Shown: positions 24,105 to 33,494 of the stretch, one piece after another
How the letters are laid out: each line of letters opens with the position of its first letter
Position numbering within the stretch: the stretch's first letter is position 1
Source: Tetrapyrgos nigripes
Taxonomy: Eukaryota > Basidiomycota > Agaricomycetes > Agaricales > Campanellaceae
Length of the DNA stretch: 64,000 bases
Direction of reading: 5' to 3'
Assembly (NCBI GenBank): GCA_013368315.1
Contig: JAACJM010000158.1
Span: forward strand, 124,001-188,000
The notes under the pieces: model-generated
The model's input: only the letters and a program-made list of their open reading frames with translations
What the model was told of the DNA's origin: nothing
The model's database searches: none
Program-made: the position numbers and the translations under genes

Positions 24105-24370
24105 GTGGCACAGGCAACAGTCAAGTCACAGTCAAGCAATGGTCAAGCACTGGGTCAAGCAACATCAAGCAACACTCAAGCAACACTCAAGCAATGGTCA
24201 AGTGACAGATCAAGCAACATCAAGCAACACTCAAGCAACGTCAAGCAACAGTCAAGCAACATCAAGCGACACTCAAGCAACATCAAGCAACAGTCAAGCA
24301 ACATCCAACAACACTTCTCATAGGTCAAGCAACAGTCAAGCAACACTTAAGGGTAAGTTAAGCAACAGTA
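24105..24370 (+). repeat. Minisatellite of TCAAGCAACA-type units
   Basis: About two dozen copies of a roughly 9-11 bp unit, TCAAGCAACA with variants (TCAAGCAATGG, TCAAGCAACACT, TCAAGCAACAG), follow each other. A shorter run of the same unit is at about 23115-23180, so the motif was present twice before or after a local duplication. Open frames over the array (Ser/Asn/Gln-rich) are artefacts of the repeat. Confidence 0.8.
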
Positions 24371-24472
24371 TGAATAAAATATGGGCCACCAGCAATTCAA
24401 GCTACCAGCCTACTACTCCAAGTTAGCTATTACCTATTAAAGAGGCACATAATGCTCAGACATACTTAGCAT

Positions 24473-25350
24473 CCTCAAGTACAAAATTGGGTCCATGGGC
24501 TGCACACCTGAGACCAGACTCAGGGAATGGAGGAGGGGACACCAGTCAAAGGGGTTTAGACTGGTGTATTCAGTGAAGGTGGTAGGTAGGAATAAGGTGT
24601 ATGTCGTTGGTGCGTCATGTGGGGTTTCCCAATTTGAACTACTCATTTTCATCACAGAACATGAAGCCCATTGACAGATACTACAATACGCCACCAAGAT
24701 CCACAGGTCATGCCCAGATTGCCTTGTGGTGCACCAGGAAGAATTTGTCATGGAGCTGGATTTCAGATTGGAGGATGTTTGCAACACTGTTGACATGGTG
24801 AAGTGACTTGTAGAGACCAGGAGAGTGGGATGCACTTGATGCTTTTTATGTTTCTTTGGTTTTTGTTGTTTTTTTTTGCTTTCCTGCTATTAAATCTGCT
24901 TTCGAATTGCTGCCAAGGTGTAGGACCACTTATGTATATAGGACTTTGTAACTAAAATATTTTAAAGCAGACGCGTCTTTATGTTGATGCGTTGGACATG
25001 CCCTTGTGTCAGATCACTGACGCACCAGCATTGTATCAGTAGTCCATAATATCATCTATTAGTACACCTATCTAGAGTTCAGATGCATGATATATTGAGA
25101 CTTGTATCTGTACATATATCTGGATTCCAGATACATACCATTTCTGGACACAAATCCGCAAAATTGATAGGTGATCTTTCTTTTGTTTGAATAGGTGTGC
25201 GAATTGAAAATCTTTTTGTACTTCTTTCCGTAGATCTAATATGACATGTGTCTGGTCACCAATTAAATGTACCGTAAGGCATCCTAATATATCAACTTTC
25301 TGGTTAGATATCTAACTTCTAATAAATGATCTATTTCGACTTATATCTGG
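24473..25350 (+). pseudogene. T5orf172/MUG113-like gene copy A (5'-truncated) plus its 3' repeat tail
   Basis: Homologous to 60950-59997 on the other strand, starting in mid-gene at CTCAAGTACAAAATTGGGTCC. The coding words match copy B with decay: the GRTPETR equivalent reads GCTPETR, the intron is kept, and the CGA of AKRL is TGA at 24804-24806. The tail continues past the gene and is interrupted at 25351 by a solo LTR; the last 80 bp resume at 25848-25929. Nearly every substitution against copy B is CG to TG or CA. It has no start and is non-functional. Confidence 0.85.
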
Positions 25351-25842
25351 TGTCACGAATCGCCTCCCGTCTCCGTCATTTTCTCCTTCATTTCCTCTCT
25401 ATTCTCTTCTATTACCTAGTCACTTCTATTCACTGTTCTATCACCTTCCATAAACCCATAAACACTAATTACTTCTCATCACCGTCTCTTTAATCTATGA
25501 CTCACTCCTCCGTTCCCTTTATCTCCATGGACATTCTCACATATATACTTCTTTACTTGACTCACATTCTTATCTCCTCCGATTCCTAAAACTCCATGGA
25601 CATTCTCACATATTCACTTCTCTTCTATATATATCTTAGATCTCGTAGCTAGATACCTTAGTCTGTTCACTTCGTCTCCACTCTGCTCCTAGTTGCAGTG
25701 CAGTGTCGAGTATAGTCAGCTACTCGATCTCTTCTTACCTTTACCATTCTCTCTCTCTATCTCGCCTCATTGTAACACTCGCCGAATCTATCTAGTTCCT
25801 TGTGTGACTTGGGTGGTTTGCTAAGTGACAACGTTCTTGACA
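25351..25842 (+). mobile_element. Solo LTR of an LTR retrotransposon
   Basis: The 492-bp segment starts TGTCACG and ends TTGACA (terminal TGTCA/TGACA), flanked by TCTGG (25346-25350) and TCAGG (25843-25847), a 5-bp target duplication with one mismatch. Copy B of the host repeat at about 60000 has the joined site without the insert (TTATATTGGGTTCC), which proves insertion. It has a TATA-like CTATATATATC near 25625 and an internal direct repeat CTCCATGGACATTCTCACAT. No internal region remains, so it is a solo LTR left by recombination. Confidence 0.85.
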
Positions 25843-25847
25843 TCAGG

Positions 25848-25929
25848 GTTCCTAATGTATCTTATTTCCGTGCACATATTAGGTCACCTATCCGTCGAGC
25901 GGATATTTGTCCCTTTTTGGCGTGTCCTT
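25848..25929 (+). repeat. Conserved terminus of the T5orf172 repeat, copy A
   Basis: GGTTCCTAATGTATC through ATCCGTCGAGCGGAT and on to TTTTTGGCGTG matches copy B (about 59996-59946, minus). It holds a small hairpin, ATCCG-TCGAG-CGGAT, about 20 nt before the end. A third end copy, CpG-decayed, is at about 31150-31191. The flanks after GGCGTG differ in all three, which defines the element boundary. Confidence 0.75.
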
Positions 25930-26267
25930 CACTCAACAGACCCTCCCGATTAGTCACCGCGCAACCGGCTTACGATAATGTATATTTCATGGAAGCTCCT
26001 TTGTCGTCTTTGGTACCGGAGCTGACACTTTGTTTTAGTACGTCGTCGTCCTCATTCATCAATAAAACGGCAAATTACTTTTCCCCACTTTTCGGAGCTT
26101 TCGGTAACTTGTTCCCATCAAGACTTTTGATCGACTTTTTTGATGGAAGCTTTTTCCGACTTCTACTTTCTTCCGGAAGCCTACAAGTTTGCCCCCTGGT
26201 GTCTCAACCACTGACCATTATCTTTCCCTCTCCCTCATCCTTCCCTCTTCTGACTTACCCCTGTCTA
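25930..26267. other. CpG-rich flank, no gene recognised
   Basis: Between the repeat end and the MITE. A plus-strand frame is open across it (to about 26300), but it runs through the LTR end and the repeat terminus and is an artefact. The CpG content is clearly higher than upstream. Confidence 0.35.
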
Positions 26268-26647
26268 GTGTTGCACGTGGCTCGACTCGACTCCGGCTAA
26301 GCCGAGAGCCAAGCCGATGTTTAGCCAAGCTGAGTCGAACAAAAATGAGCCGGCTCTGTGTACCTCAGCTCTGGCTGGCTTTGTAGCCTAAAATAGAGAG
26401 CCCCATACAAAGACCCTGAAACGATGAATACAGGAAACGACCCAAGGTCTAGAGCCGTTTAATAGACCTGTATACAAAATCATGTAGCCGCTGTATGATC
26501 TGTATTCAAATAAATAACTGGCGGCTCGATTCAGCTCAAGCCGGAGTCAACGAGTTGTTTATGGCTCGAAAGCCAAGCCACGGTTATGACTTCATCAAGC
26601 CGTTCATAGCCGAGCCGGAGTGAGCCTGAGTCGAGCCGGTGCAACAC
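26268..26647. mobile_element. MITE with TA target duplication (Tc1/mariner-like)
   Basis: A 380-bp element starts GTGTTGCACGTGGCTCGAC and ends in the inverse GTCGAGCCGGTGCAACAC, with TA on both sides (26266-26267, 26648-26649). The imperfect terminal inverted repeats run about 35 bp to CTCCGGCT/AGCCGGAG. The inside is rich in GGCTCG/CGAGCC words and has no open frame. TA flanks and small size fit a Tc1/mariner-mobilised MITE. Confidence 0.8.
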
Positions 26648-26649
26648 TA

Positions 26650-27890
26650 CCCCCGTCCCAACCCTCTTCTTATCTACAGCACTGTTCTATTCCTCAGCCT
26701 CTCCTCCATGTCTGGAAACCCTCCAAACCACTGCTGCGCAATTCTTCACGTTCTTCGCCATCCTTTTTGCGTTGCCAGCGATAACGATGAAGGTGTTTGC
26801 GAGGAGCTTTGAGATCTCCAGCTCCGGCGCAGACGTTTGCAGGTGTTACGTTGCTGGCCTTGGTCTTGTATACTGGATTTGCGTTGCCAATACATGGTGG
26901 ATAACTTAATAACGTGGGCCTTTCTCTCTTTTTTCTCTTTCTCTGGTGCTTACCCTTTTAGTTATTGGGGTTTCGAGATCCTCATGTCCAACGAGTTTCA
27001 TACCTTCAATAAAACGTGGTCTAATCTCGTCCCATCTGGTCCTGGATACTCGGATAATCCGACGTGCTCTGGCGAACTGGACTTGTGCGACGCTTGGGAG
27101 GGTGCCTGGGCGAAGTACGGTAGATGGGAACGCTTACATCGCTTTGAGCTATCAGTATAAGTATACGAATGCTGGGAGGGTGAGTGCCACGTCATTCATT
27201 CTTGTCATACGCTAACACCTGTATCTACAGAACCACGGTATCGTCTTCGCCTACGGAGCCTTCTTTCTACTGGTCCTACTCCTTTTCACCAAAGTCAACA
27301 CCTGGATTGCGACGTTCGCTCGGAATTCTTCTGGTTTCTCCCCTCTTCTTACCAGCAACAAAACCGCCAAAGGATCTGGTGGATTGGAGAAAGGCTCTTG
27401 GCGGTTGGAGGCAACACTGCTGGAACCACCGCTACCAAGGACAACACGAAGCCCCCTAACACTACCGGTCCCAAAATCCAGACCCAACCGAGAAAAATCT
27501 TCACATGGCACCACCTTACCTACGAAGACACCTAGACGACGTCTCAGGATATGTCGCTCCTGGAAAACTCACAGATCTCATGTGTGCAAGTGAAGCCGGC
27601 AAAACTACCCTACTCAACACACTCGCTCAACGTGTCTCGGACCTCGGTTGAAGCAGTTTCGGGGATGTTTTTATTGACGGCAAGGCGTTGCCTGTGGATT
27701 TCCAAGCCTAGACAGGGTATTGTCAGCAGTTGGATATTTATTTGCCTACGTGTACTGGTGGGTACTATCTAGCCTGGGCCTTAATCTGGAACTGATGGGT
27801 TCTTCGTAGTCTATGATATTCTATCCGTCTCAGCCAAACTTCGCCAACCGGAACATGTCCCTGCACAGGAGAAAGAGGCGTAGTGCGTCT
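26650..27890 (+). pseudogene. PDR-type ABC transporter fragment
   Basis: Membrane drug-efflux ABC-G transporters of fungi. Seen: VPTLFLSTALFY, LQTTAAQFFTFFAILFALPA, TMKVFARSF (end of TMD1), then in another frame SNEFHTFNKTWSNLVPSGPG, ALSYQYKYTNAGR, an intron with GTGAGT/CTACAG ends (27181-27231), NHGIVFAYGAFFLLVLLLF, the linker [12 protein letters not shown] and [16 protein letters not shown]. The Walker A region reads [12 protein letters not shown] instead of [12 protein letters not shown]. Stops follow (TGA after SDLG, TAG after DFQA), then GYCQQLDIYLPT and SVSAKLRQPEHVPAQEKEA. NBD1, TMD2 and the rest are missing. The left limit coincides with the MITE. Confidence 0.8.
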
Positions 27891-29024
27891 CCCCCTCCTA
27901 ATCTTCTCAGTTCTGTGACTTCATGCTCACTCATTCATATCTGACACTTTGTTTCCACTCTTACGAACGGCTGCCTGATGGGCTACCTGAAATAGCAGTG
28001 GCATGCTCCAGCGTAGGCTCGGGTGGTGGAAGTGGATACATCGCGTTAGCTCATTCACCTACCTCGTCGAGAGATTTCTAGGACAAGGCACGTATGACCG
28101 TTATTCTTTTTCTATCAAACACTAGTGCGGATCCTTTCCCCCGTGTTACATTATTATACAGCTGTCGGCTAAGCTGAGCTTACCTGCTCCCCAGTCAAAC
28201 TAGTTCTTACCATACCTCCCTCCGGGATGTCGTGTCATCAATATCTTGACCCTTTTATTCAGGACGCCGGTGGCTACTCGGCCCACTCCAGTGACGACTC
28301 AAGTTGCTGCTACTGTGCGATTGCTTGTACTGTGTAACTGTTTGTAGGGTTCCAAAATAATGTGTTTTTTGCATTACATCGTGTTTGACCTCTGGAGTCT
28401 GTTTCGTTTTACTACACTGAGGGCTCGAGCAAAGCCGAAGTGTCAGGAACCACTTATGTGGTGAACATTTCGCAATGTCGGAACTTATTGCTCAGCCGGT
28501 ATACTTATCGGAAAGAAACGGACCTCGTAACTTGCCATGCGAAGCAGAGGCACCTTTCCCCAGTACCATTAAACCCCGGTAGCTGACAAGAGAGTCCTAT
28601 GAAGGAAGGAAGTCGTCCAGATACTGAGGAAGCTCAAAATTGGATATAGATAACCTGTTGGAACTCGACCTCACAGACTCTGGTTAAACCTGGTTTAATA
28701 AATTGCCCTGCTGTGTAGATAGATAGAAATACACGGGGTGGTCCTAAAACGAACATGTCGGGTGTAGACGTTATATGGCCAGTGCTACAGCATACATCTA
28801 TACTCTAAAGCCTATATTAGAAGAGAAAAGGATATCATAAGAGTGTAATGAAAGATTTGTATACATATAGGATCGCCTTCGCAGACTAAAGCCGGCTAAT
28901 TAGCGAGTGTCACTTATGGACGATTGCGCATGCTGCGTTTGGGCTGGTAATCCTAGACTGCGTTGAAAGCCAAGTTAATGAGCGTGCTAATTCTAAACCT
29001 GAAAATTCACTCACTCATACAAGT
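27891..29024. other. Gap: PDR remnant tail and unclassified sequence
   Basis: The first 180 bp probably still derive from the PDR gene (intron, then LPDGLPEIAVACSSVGSGGG). The rest has no credible frame. At about 28516-28560 the words CGGACCTCGTAACTTGCCATGC resemble GGGCCTCGTAATTTGCCACGC at about 32493, a small dispersed repeat. Confidence 0.35.
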
Positions 29025-30424
29025 TCAAGAAAAATCAAACCCTCCACCAGCACCGCCAGCACCACCGGCTGTAGGACCCCAACCCCCTTGGCCACCAGAC
29101 CCTCCTATGGGATAGATGACATAAAACACAGAATGATCATGATTTAGTGATAATCTACCTTGCAAGCCTGAAAAATTGTAAGATGACTCCATGTTTCGTG
29201 CTGACTTTGAATGCTCCGCCCGCACCTCCCGCTCCTCCTGCGATTGCAGAGGATCCACCTTCAGCACCATCACCAGCTTGAAATACCTCAGTTTTCTACA
29301 GCTGTCACAAAGAGATTTCAGGTAATGAATCACCCGTTACATTTGTGACATTCACAGCGGAATTTCGGTTCATCTTCTACGATTGTCATATATTTGTGTG
29401 GATCGTGAAAATAGTCGAATAAGTAAATGATGGCTCACCGTCGAGTGACTCGAGTCTGCCACAATTTGGTCAAGGACCAAGATATGCTTCGAGAGCACTG
29501 ATGCGTTGTCTGTGTTATTGAAAAACTGGCTTATCTTCCCCTGCTTAGAGGCGGCGTGGAGATCGTCAGTCAACGATTTTACTTCCCTGGATGAACGGTG
29601 AGCACTCGGCGAGGAGTAATGAAAGTGTCATTGGCAGTACTTACAGCGCGATGCCCTCAACGATCGGGTAAAGTTTCGTCTCTTCTTCCCGATCTTCAGC
29701 GATATGAGAGAAGATTGGGGTCAGGCGCGTGAATCGCTCCTTCAGCTTTTCCAAACCTTCTTCATTGTCTCGGCTTTGCTACTTTGGAGAGTAAGGAGAG
29801 ATGAGAGTTTGGACGTGAATTTCTCACCTGGACATTGTTGATGACATCGAGCAACGTAGCAAAGGCAGCACCCACACCTGGAACTGGAGCGCCATCCGCA
29901 AGCTTTCGTAGGCTTTGAATGGTAAACTTGACCATGTTGAGCTGTGTCTTAGCTCCGAAGTTACTTCGTGACTTCCGAACGGGAGCCTCGAGCTGTTTAT
30001 CCGGATGTATACTGGCGTTCCGATCTTCTTGCAGTTCAGATGTCCGTATGGTTTCAGCATCTTCTCCCTCCTCTTGATGCCGAGATCCAAACACGATTTC
30101 AGAATAGTCGGACTCCTCCTGGACTTGAGAAGCTTCAAGTACGGCTTCGCGGTCCGCCTGAAGTTGGGAAACTCCAAGCACAGCTTCAGTGTGCCCTCGC
30201 TCCTCGTGAACCCGAGAAAGCACGTTTTCTTCATTCCCTCTCCCCTCCTGAAGTCGAGAAGGTCCTCGCTCGTCGCTGGCTCGTCCGCTATCCTGCAATT
30301 CGGATATGTCCTGAATTGGAGAAGATTTGTTGGCTGTGAAAAAGGGGAAGAACTTCCGGGCTGATGAAATCCTTCTCCGGAAAAAGTTTCGTATTTTGGT
30401 GAAGTAAGAACGCAAGGAGCTCAT
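29025..30424 (-). CDS. NLR-type N-terminal helical domain protein with Gly-rich C-terminus
   Basis: The start at 30424 (MSSLRSYFTKIRNFFRRRIS) leads to a repetitive acidic region of LQE/VHEERG-like steps (residues about 45-140), then FTIQSLRKLADGAPVPGVGA and LLDVINNVQ, the hallmark of the helical domain that precedes NACHT in Agaricomycete NLR-like proteins. Introns with GTGAG/GTAG ends follow. Further exons read EEGLEKLKERFTRLTPIFS, SKQGKISQFFNNTDNASVL and LSKHILVLDQIVADSS, then VTNVTGD and two Gly/Ala-rich exons (GGSSAIAGGAGGAGG, and GGAGGAGGGFDFS at the end). No NTPase or repeat domain follows, so this is the stand-alone form. Exon borders are my estimate. No disabling stop is forced, and it may be functional. 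Confidence 0.65.
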
Positions 30425-33400
30425 GGAGAGGAAACTAGGCAGTCAAAGAGTGAGGGAGGTGGTACAATAGTCGTGACGGATAAAGTCAAGGTTGAAAAGG
30501 CAAAATTATGTCAATGCTTGAAAGAAGAAGGGAGGAAGTGAACAAAGAACTGCTGGGATATGCATGTTATATACTGTATAAAATATTAACGGCCTTCGCC
30601 GTCGTTGGCAGAGCCACGTGCGTGATTACACACTCAACATTGCCGAGGAATTGCTTTGGGTAGGTGACATTGTCCGCCTTCGTCACGAATCATTGCAATG
30701 CTCTTGCTCAAACCCTTTCAGAGGCAATTAATCTAACTTGAGATACAGTTTTTAATTATCGGTGACAACCATATCAGGATGATAGCGGATCTCGGCTTCA
30801 AAGGTTGATCGTAGGGTGGCAGTGGATCTACGCGTCCGGCGTTCAATCTCGTTCAATTCGTGGACCATGCCGTGTAATAAATTTCTTTCTTCTCTCTCTC
30901 TCCTGACCCTGACGAAAACGTTGCTGCTACCAGGTGGCGTCCTGAGTTAAACGATGGCACGAGGAATCGATGGGCCTGCATCAGCAAAAGCACAACTTCG
31001 TAAATGGTATAAACACAAACCATGTGTTGGTGATGCTCAATCACACCCTGGCATGATTAACATGCTGAAAATACAAAAATATCTGCTCAGCAGAAAGGCG
31101 TACAGAAACACACTTTTTTACAGATATATCTTATATCAGTAGTAGTGATGTGATCTATCCGTCAAGTGGATATTTTTGTCTTTTTGGCATGTAACTGACC
31201 TTGGCTTCATTTATACTCATTTACACTGGATGCATTTCAGGCATCAATGTGTAAAATGGTATCTTTCACATCAAAATTTTCACAAGTTATTTTGAACTCC
31301 GATGCTGTGCAACTGTATAGCTGATTTAGCTGTTGGCAGTGACTTGGGCCTTAGAAACGAAAATCAACACGCTTGTTCTTGCCTTCCCGACCCCATCATC
31401 CTCTTCCCCAGTATCAGCCAGTGTCCCTCATCATTCTCTGCTCGTTATTCCACTTTGCTCTTAAGTCCTGGCATCCTACATGTAGTGGTAAGCCTAGTCT
31501 ATGTATGTTTGGTGACTAGTTGTGCTAAATCCTTGCAATGCTTATTATCTTCAGTGTTGGGCAATTCAGGCATGGTCAGCCAGCTTAATTGGTAAGTACT
31601 ACGTCTCTTTTTCCTGGAACAGCTTTAACTAACTCTTTTCTTCATTTCGGCAGGCCGCCAGTGGTTGTGTATGATGCTGTGAGTTGTTCTAATCATATGA
31701 AGGCCAAATAACTGTACTAACTCTTTCTGAAGGTGTCTTTCTGGTGCCCTTAAGATATGGATGACGTTTAGAAGCTGCAGGACAGGGTTTTGGGGAGTGT
31801 TAGATTGTTATATTGTATGGGTAGACAGTAGACTACGCTATGTAGTATGTAGATGTATTTAAGGATTCTCAAATATATTCAAATTTTCCCATATTTAAGA
31901 GAGCATAATTGAGTGTAATCCAGCATGTAAAGGAGCATAAAGCAAAGCATGTGTGGGTGTAAAGAAAGAGAAATAGTGGGCGTTTCAGTTATGCACTCAG
32001 GGGTCCTGACATGCCAAGGAAAATTGGTGTGATCCAGCATAAACGCCATGTCAACACGCAGTTTATACTGGTTTACACTTTTGTGGTTTTGCTGATGTGG
32101 CTGAAGTCAACACAAATCATAACCTGGACAGTGAATGGGTCGCTGAGTTACCGCTTCTTGAATGGGTTCTCCTTGCATTCATGAAATGGACAAAGAGAAG
32201 GATAACAATAGGGAAGAGAGAACCAATTATCAGGCCTCTTAAAGGCCGAGTTAACTTATGTCGACCTCGAAAATTTTACCACGACCTCAAACTCCCACCC
32301 CTTTTTGTTGCCACAGCCAGTCTTTGCCCTTCCCAACAACTGGAATGTCCAGACTCAGTCTGGACCAGATCCAAGGACCATTGACGTCAATAACCACGAC
32401 GTGATACTAGTGCCAAATCAGTCTGCTTAACACCCTTCTTCCCTCTCGCTTTCTACCGATCCCTTTTGCATAACCTGAGCTGGACTACGTGAAAGGGCCT
32501 CGTAATTTGCCACGCAAAGCGATGGCCCTTTGCCACAGTTCAGCGTAATGGTGTGTTAGTCTTGTGGTTTTCTATAGGAGCGGGCAGTGCTGCAATGTTA
32601 TTAGGTAATCACAGAGTGGCAAGCCAATGGCACTAGTATTCATAGCTCAAAGACCTCGTTTTTTTGGCCTGAGCACTCGAATAGACTTAAATATACCATC
32701 TACAAAGCTTGATTGTCAAAGGCAGAGAAGAAGTGGTACTTATGTACTGTCCAAATTGCAGCCAAAATCAGCACACATGAGTGGCTGTGTTGGCACAGAA
32801 ATGCAAGTTCTACTTCGTTTTTTCTTGTAATTTTTGGTATGAAGGCAGTTGAAGAATAAGCCTAGTGATCTATCAAATCAAATGCAAGATGTTGTGCTTG
32901 AGTGCTAGCAAAAATGAGAGGAAAGCAACTGTGTGAGATTTCAGTGATTATGTCATAACTTAACAATGCAGCCCACACCTATACATTTGCACCAGACTAC
33001 TATGTACACATGATGAGTGTCAATGTACATACATCAGTCTGGTTACATGAGACTAATGGTATGTAGGTTTAGGCTAAATGACCCTGGGCCACAAGATGTA
33101 GCACCCTCATCAATGAGGCCATCATGTAGATTTGCTAGACAAAATGGACTGCTAGTTACTGCTCAAGGGCTGCTAATGCTAGACCTCATTTATAGCATTC
33201 CATCTAGCAAAGCAGTAGCATTGGACTAGCAAAAATTCAGCAAATACCTCACATATTAGCAATTGTTGCCAGTGCGTTGGTTGGTTCATACCAAATGGGC
33301 TAACTATGTCAGGTAGTCAGGTAGGATACCTTGGATCTGAATCTGGCATTGCGATTCTGTTCTGCAATTAATCTTGCCCTTTCCATTTTTCCCTTAATCC

Positions 33401-33490
33401 CAGTACTGAATCTGGTTCTTGGTCAGCAGAATTTCCCACCCCTAGCTCACCAATCTATTCTATTCATAAAAAGCCTGGGGACATTGTGAA
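30425..33490. other. Long gap with minor remnants only
   Basis: The first 400 bp would hold the promoter of the NLR-type gene. A CT run lies at about 30886-30902. At 31150-31191 a CpG-decayed copy of the T5orf172 repeat end is found. Around 31440-31760 spliced-looking text occurs (GTAAGC...CTTCAG, GTAAGTAC...GCAG), but the joined words (LGNSGMVSQLNW, PPVVVYDA) give no family. A 95-residue frame at 32097-32384 is unrecognised. CTAGCAAA words recur at 32900-33260. CpG becomes scarce from about 31.2 kb. Confidence 0.35.
31150..31191 (+). repeat. Terminal fragment of the T5orf172 repeat (third end)
   Basis: GATCTATCCGTCAAGTGGAT then ATTTTTGTCTTTTTGGCATG corresponds to the conserved end at 25888-25929. 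Here GTCGAGCGG has become GTCAAGTGG and GGCGTG has become GGCATG, all CpG losses. Only the last 40-45 bp are recognisable. Confidence 0.6.
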
Positions 33491-33494
33491 TGCT

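Noticed and set aside
24105..24370. CRISPR-like array
   Set aside because: Repeats are 9-11 bp with almost no spacers and the genome is eukaryotic, so this is a minisatellite.
25800..26300. 166-residue frame
   Set aside because: It runs through the end of the solo LTR, the repeat terminus and the edge of the MITE, so it cannot be a gene.
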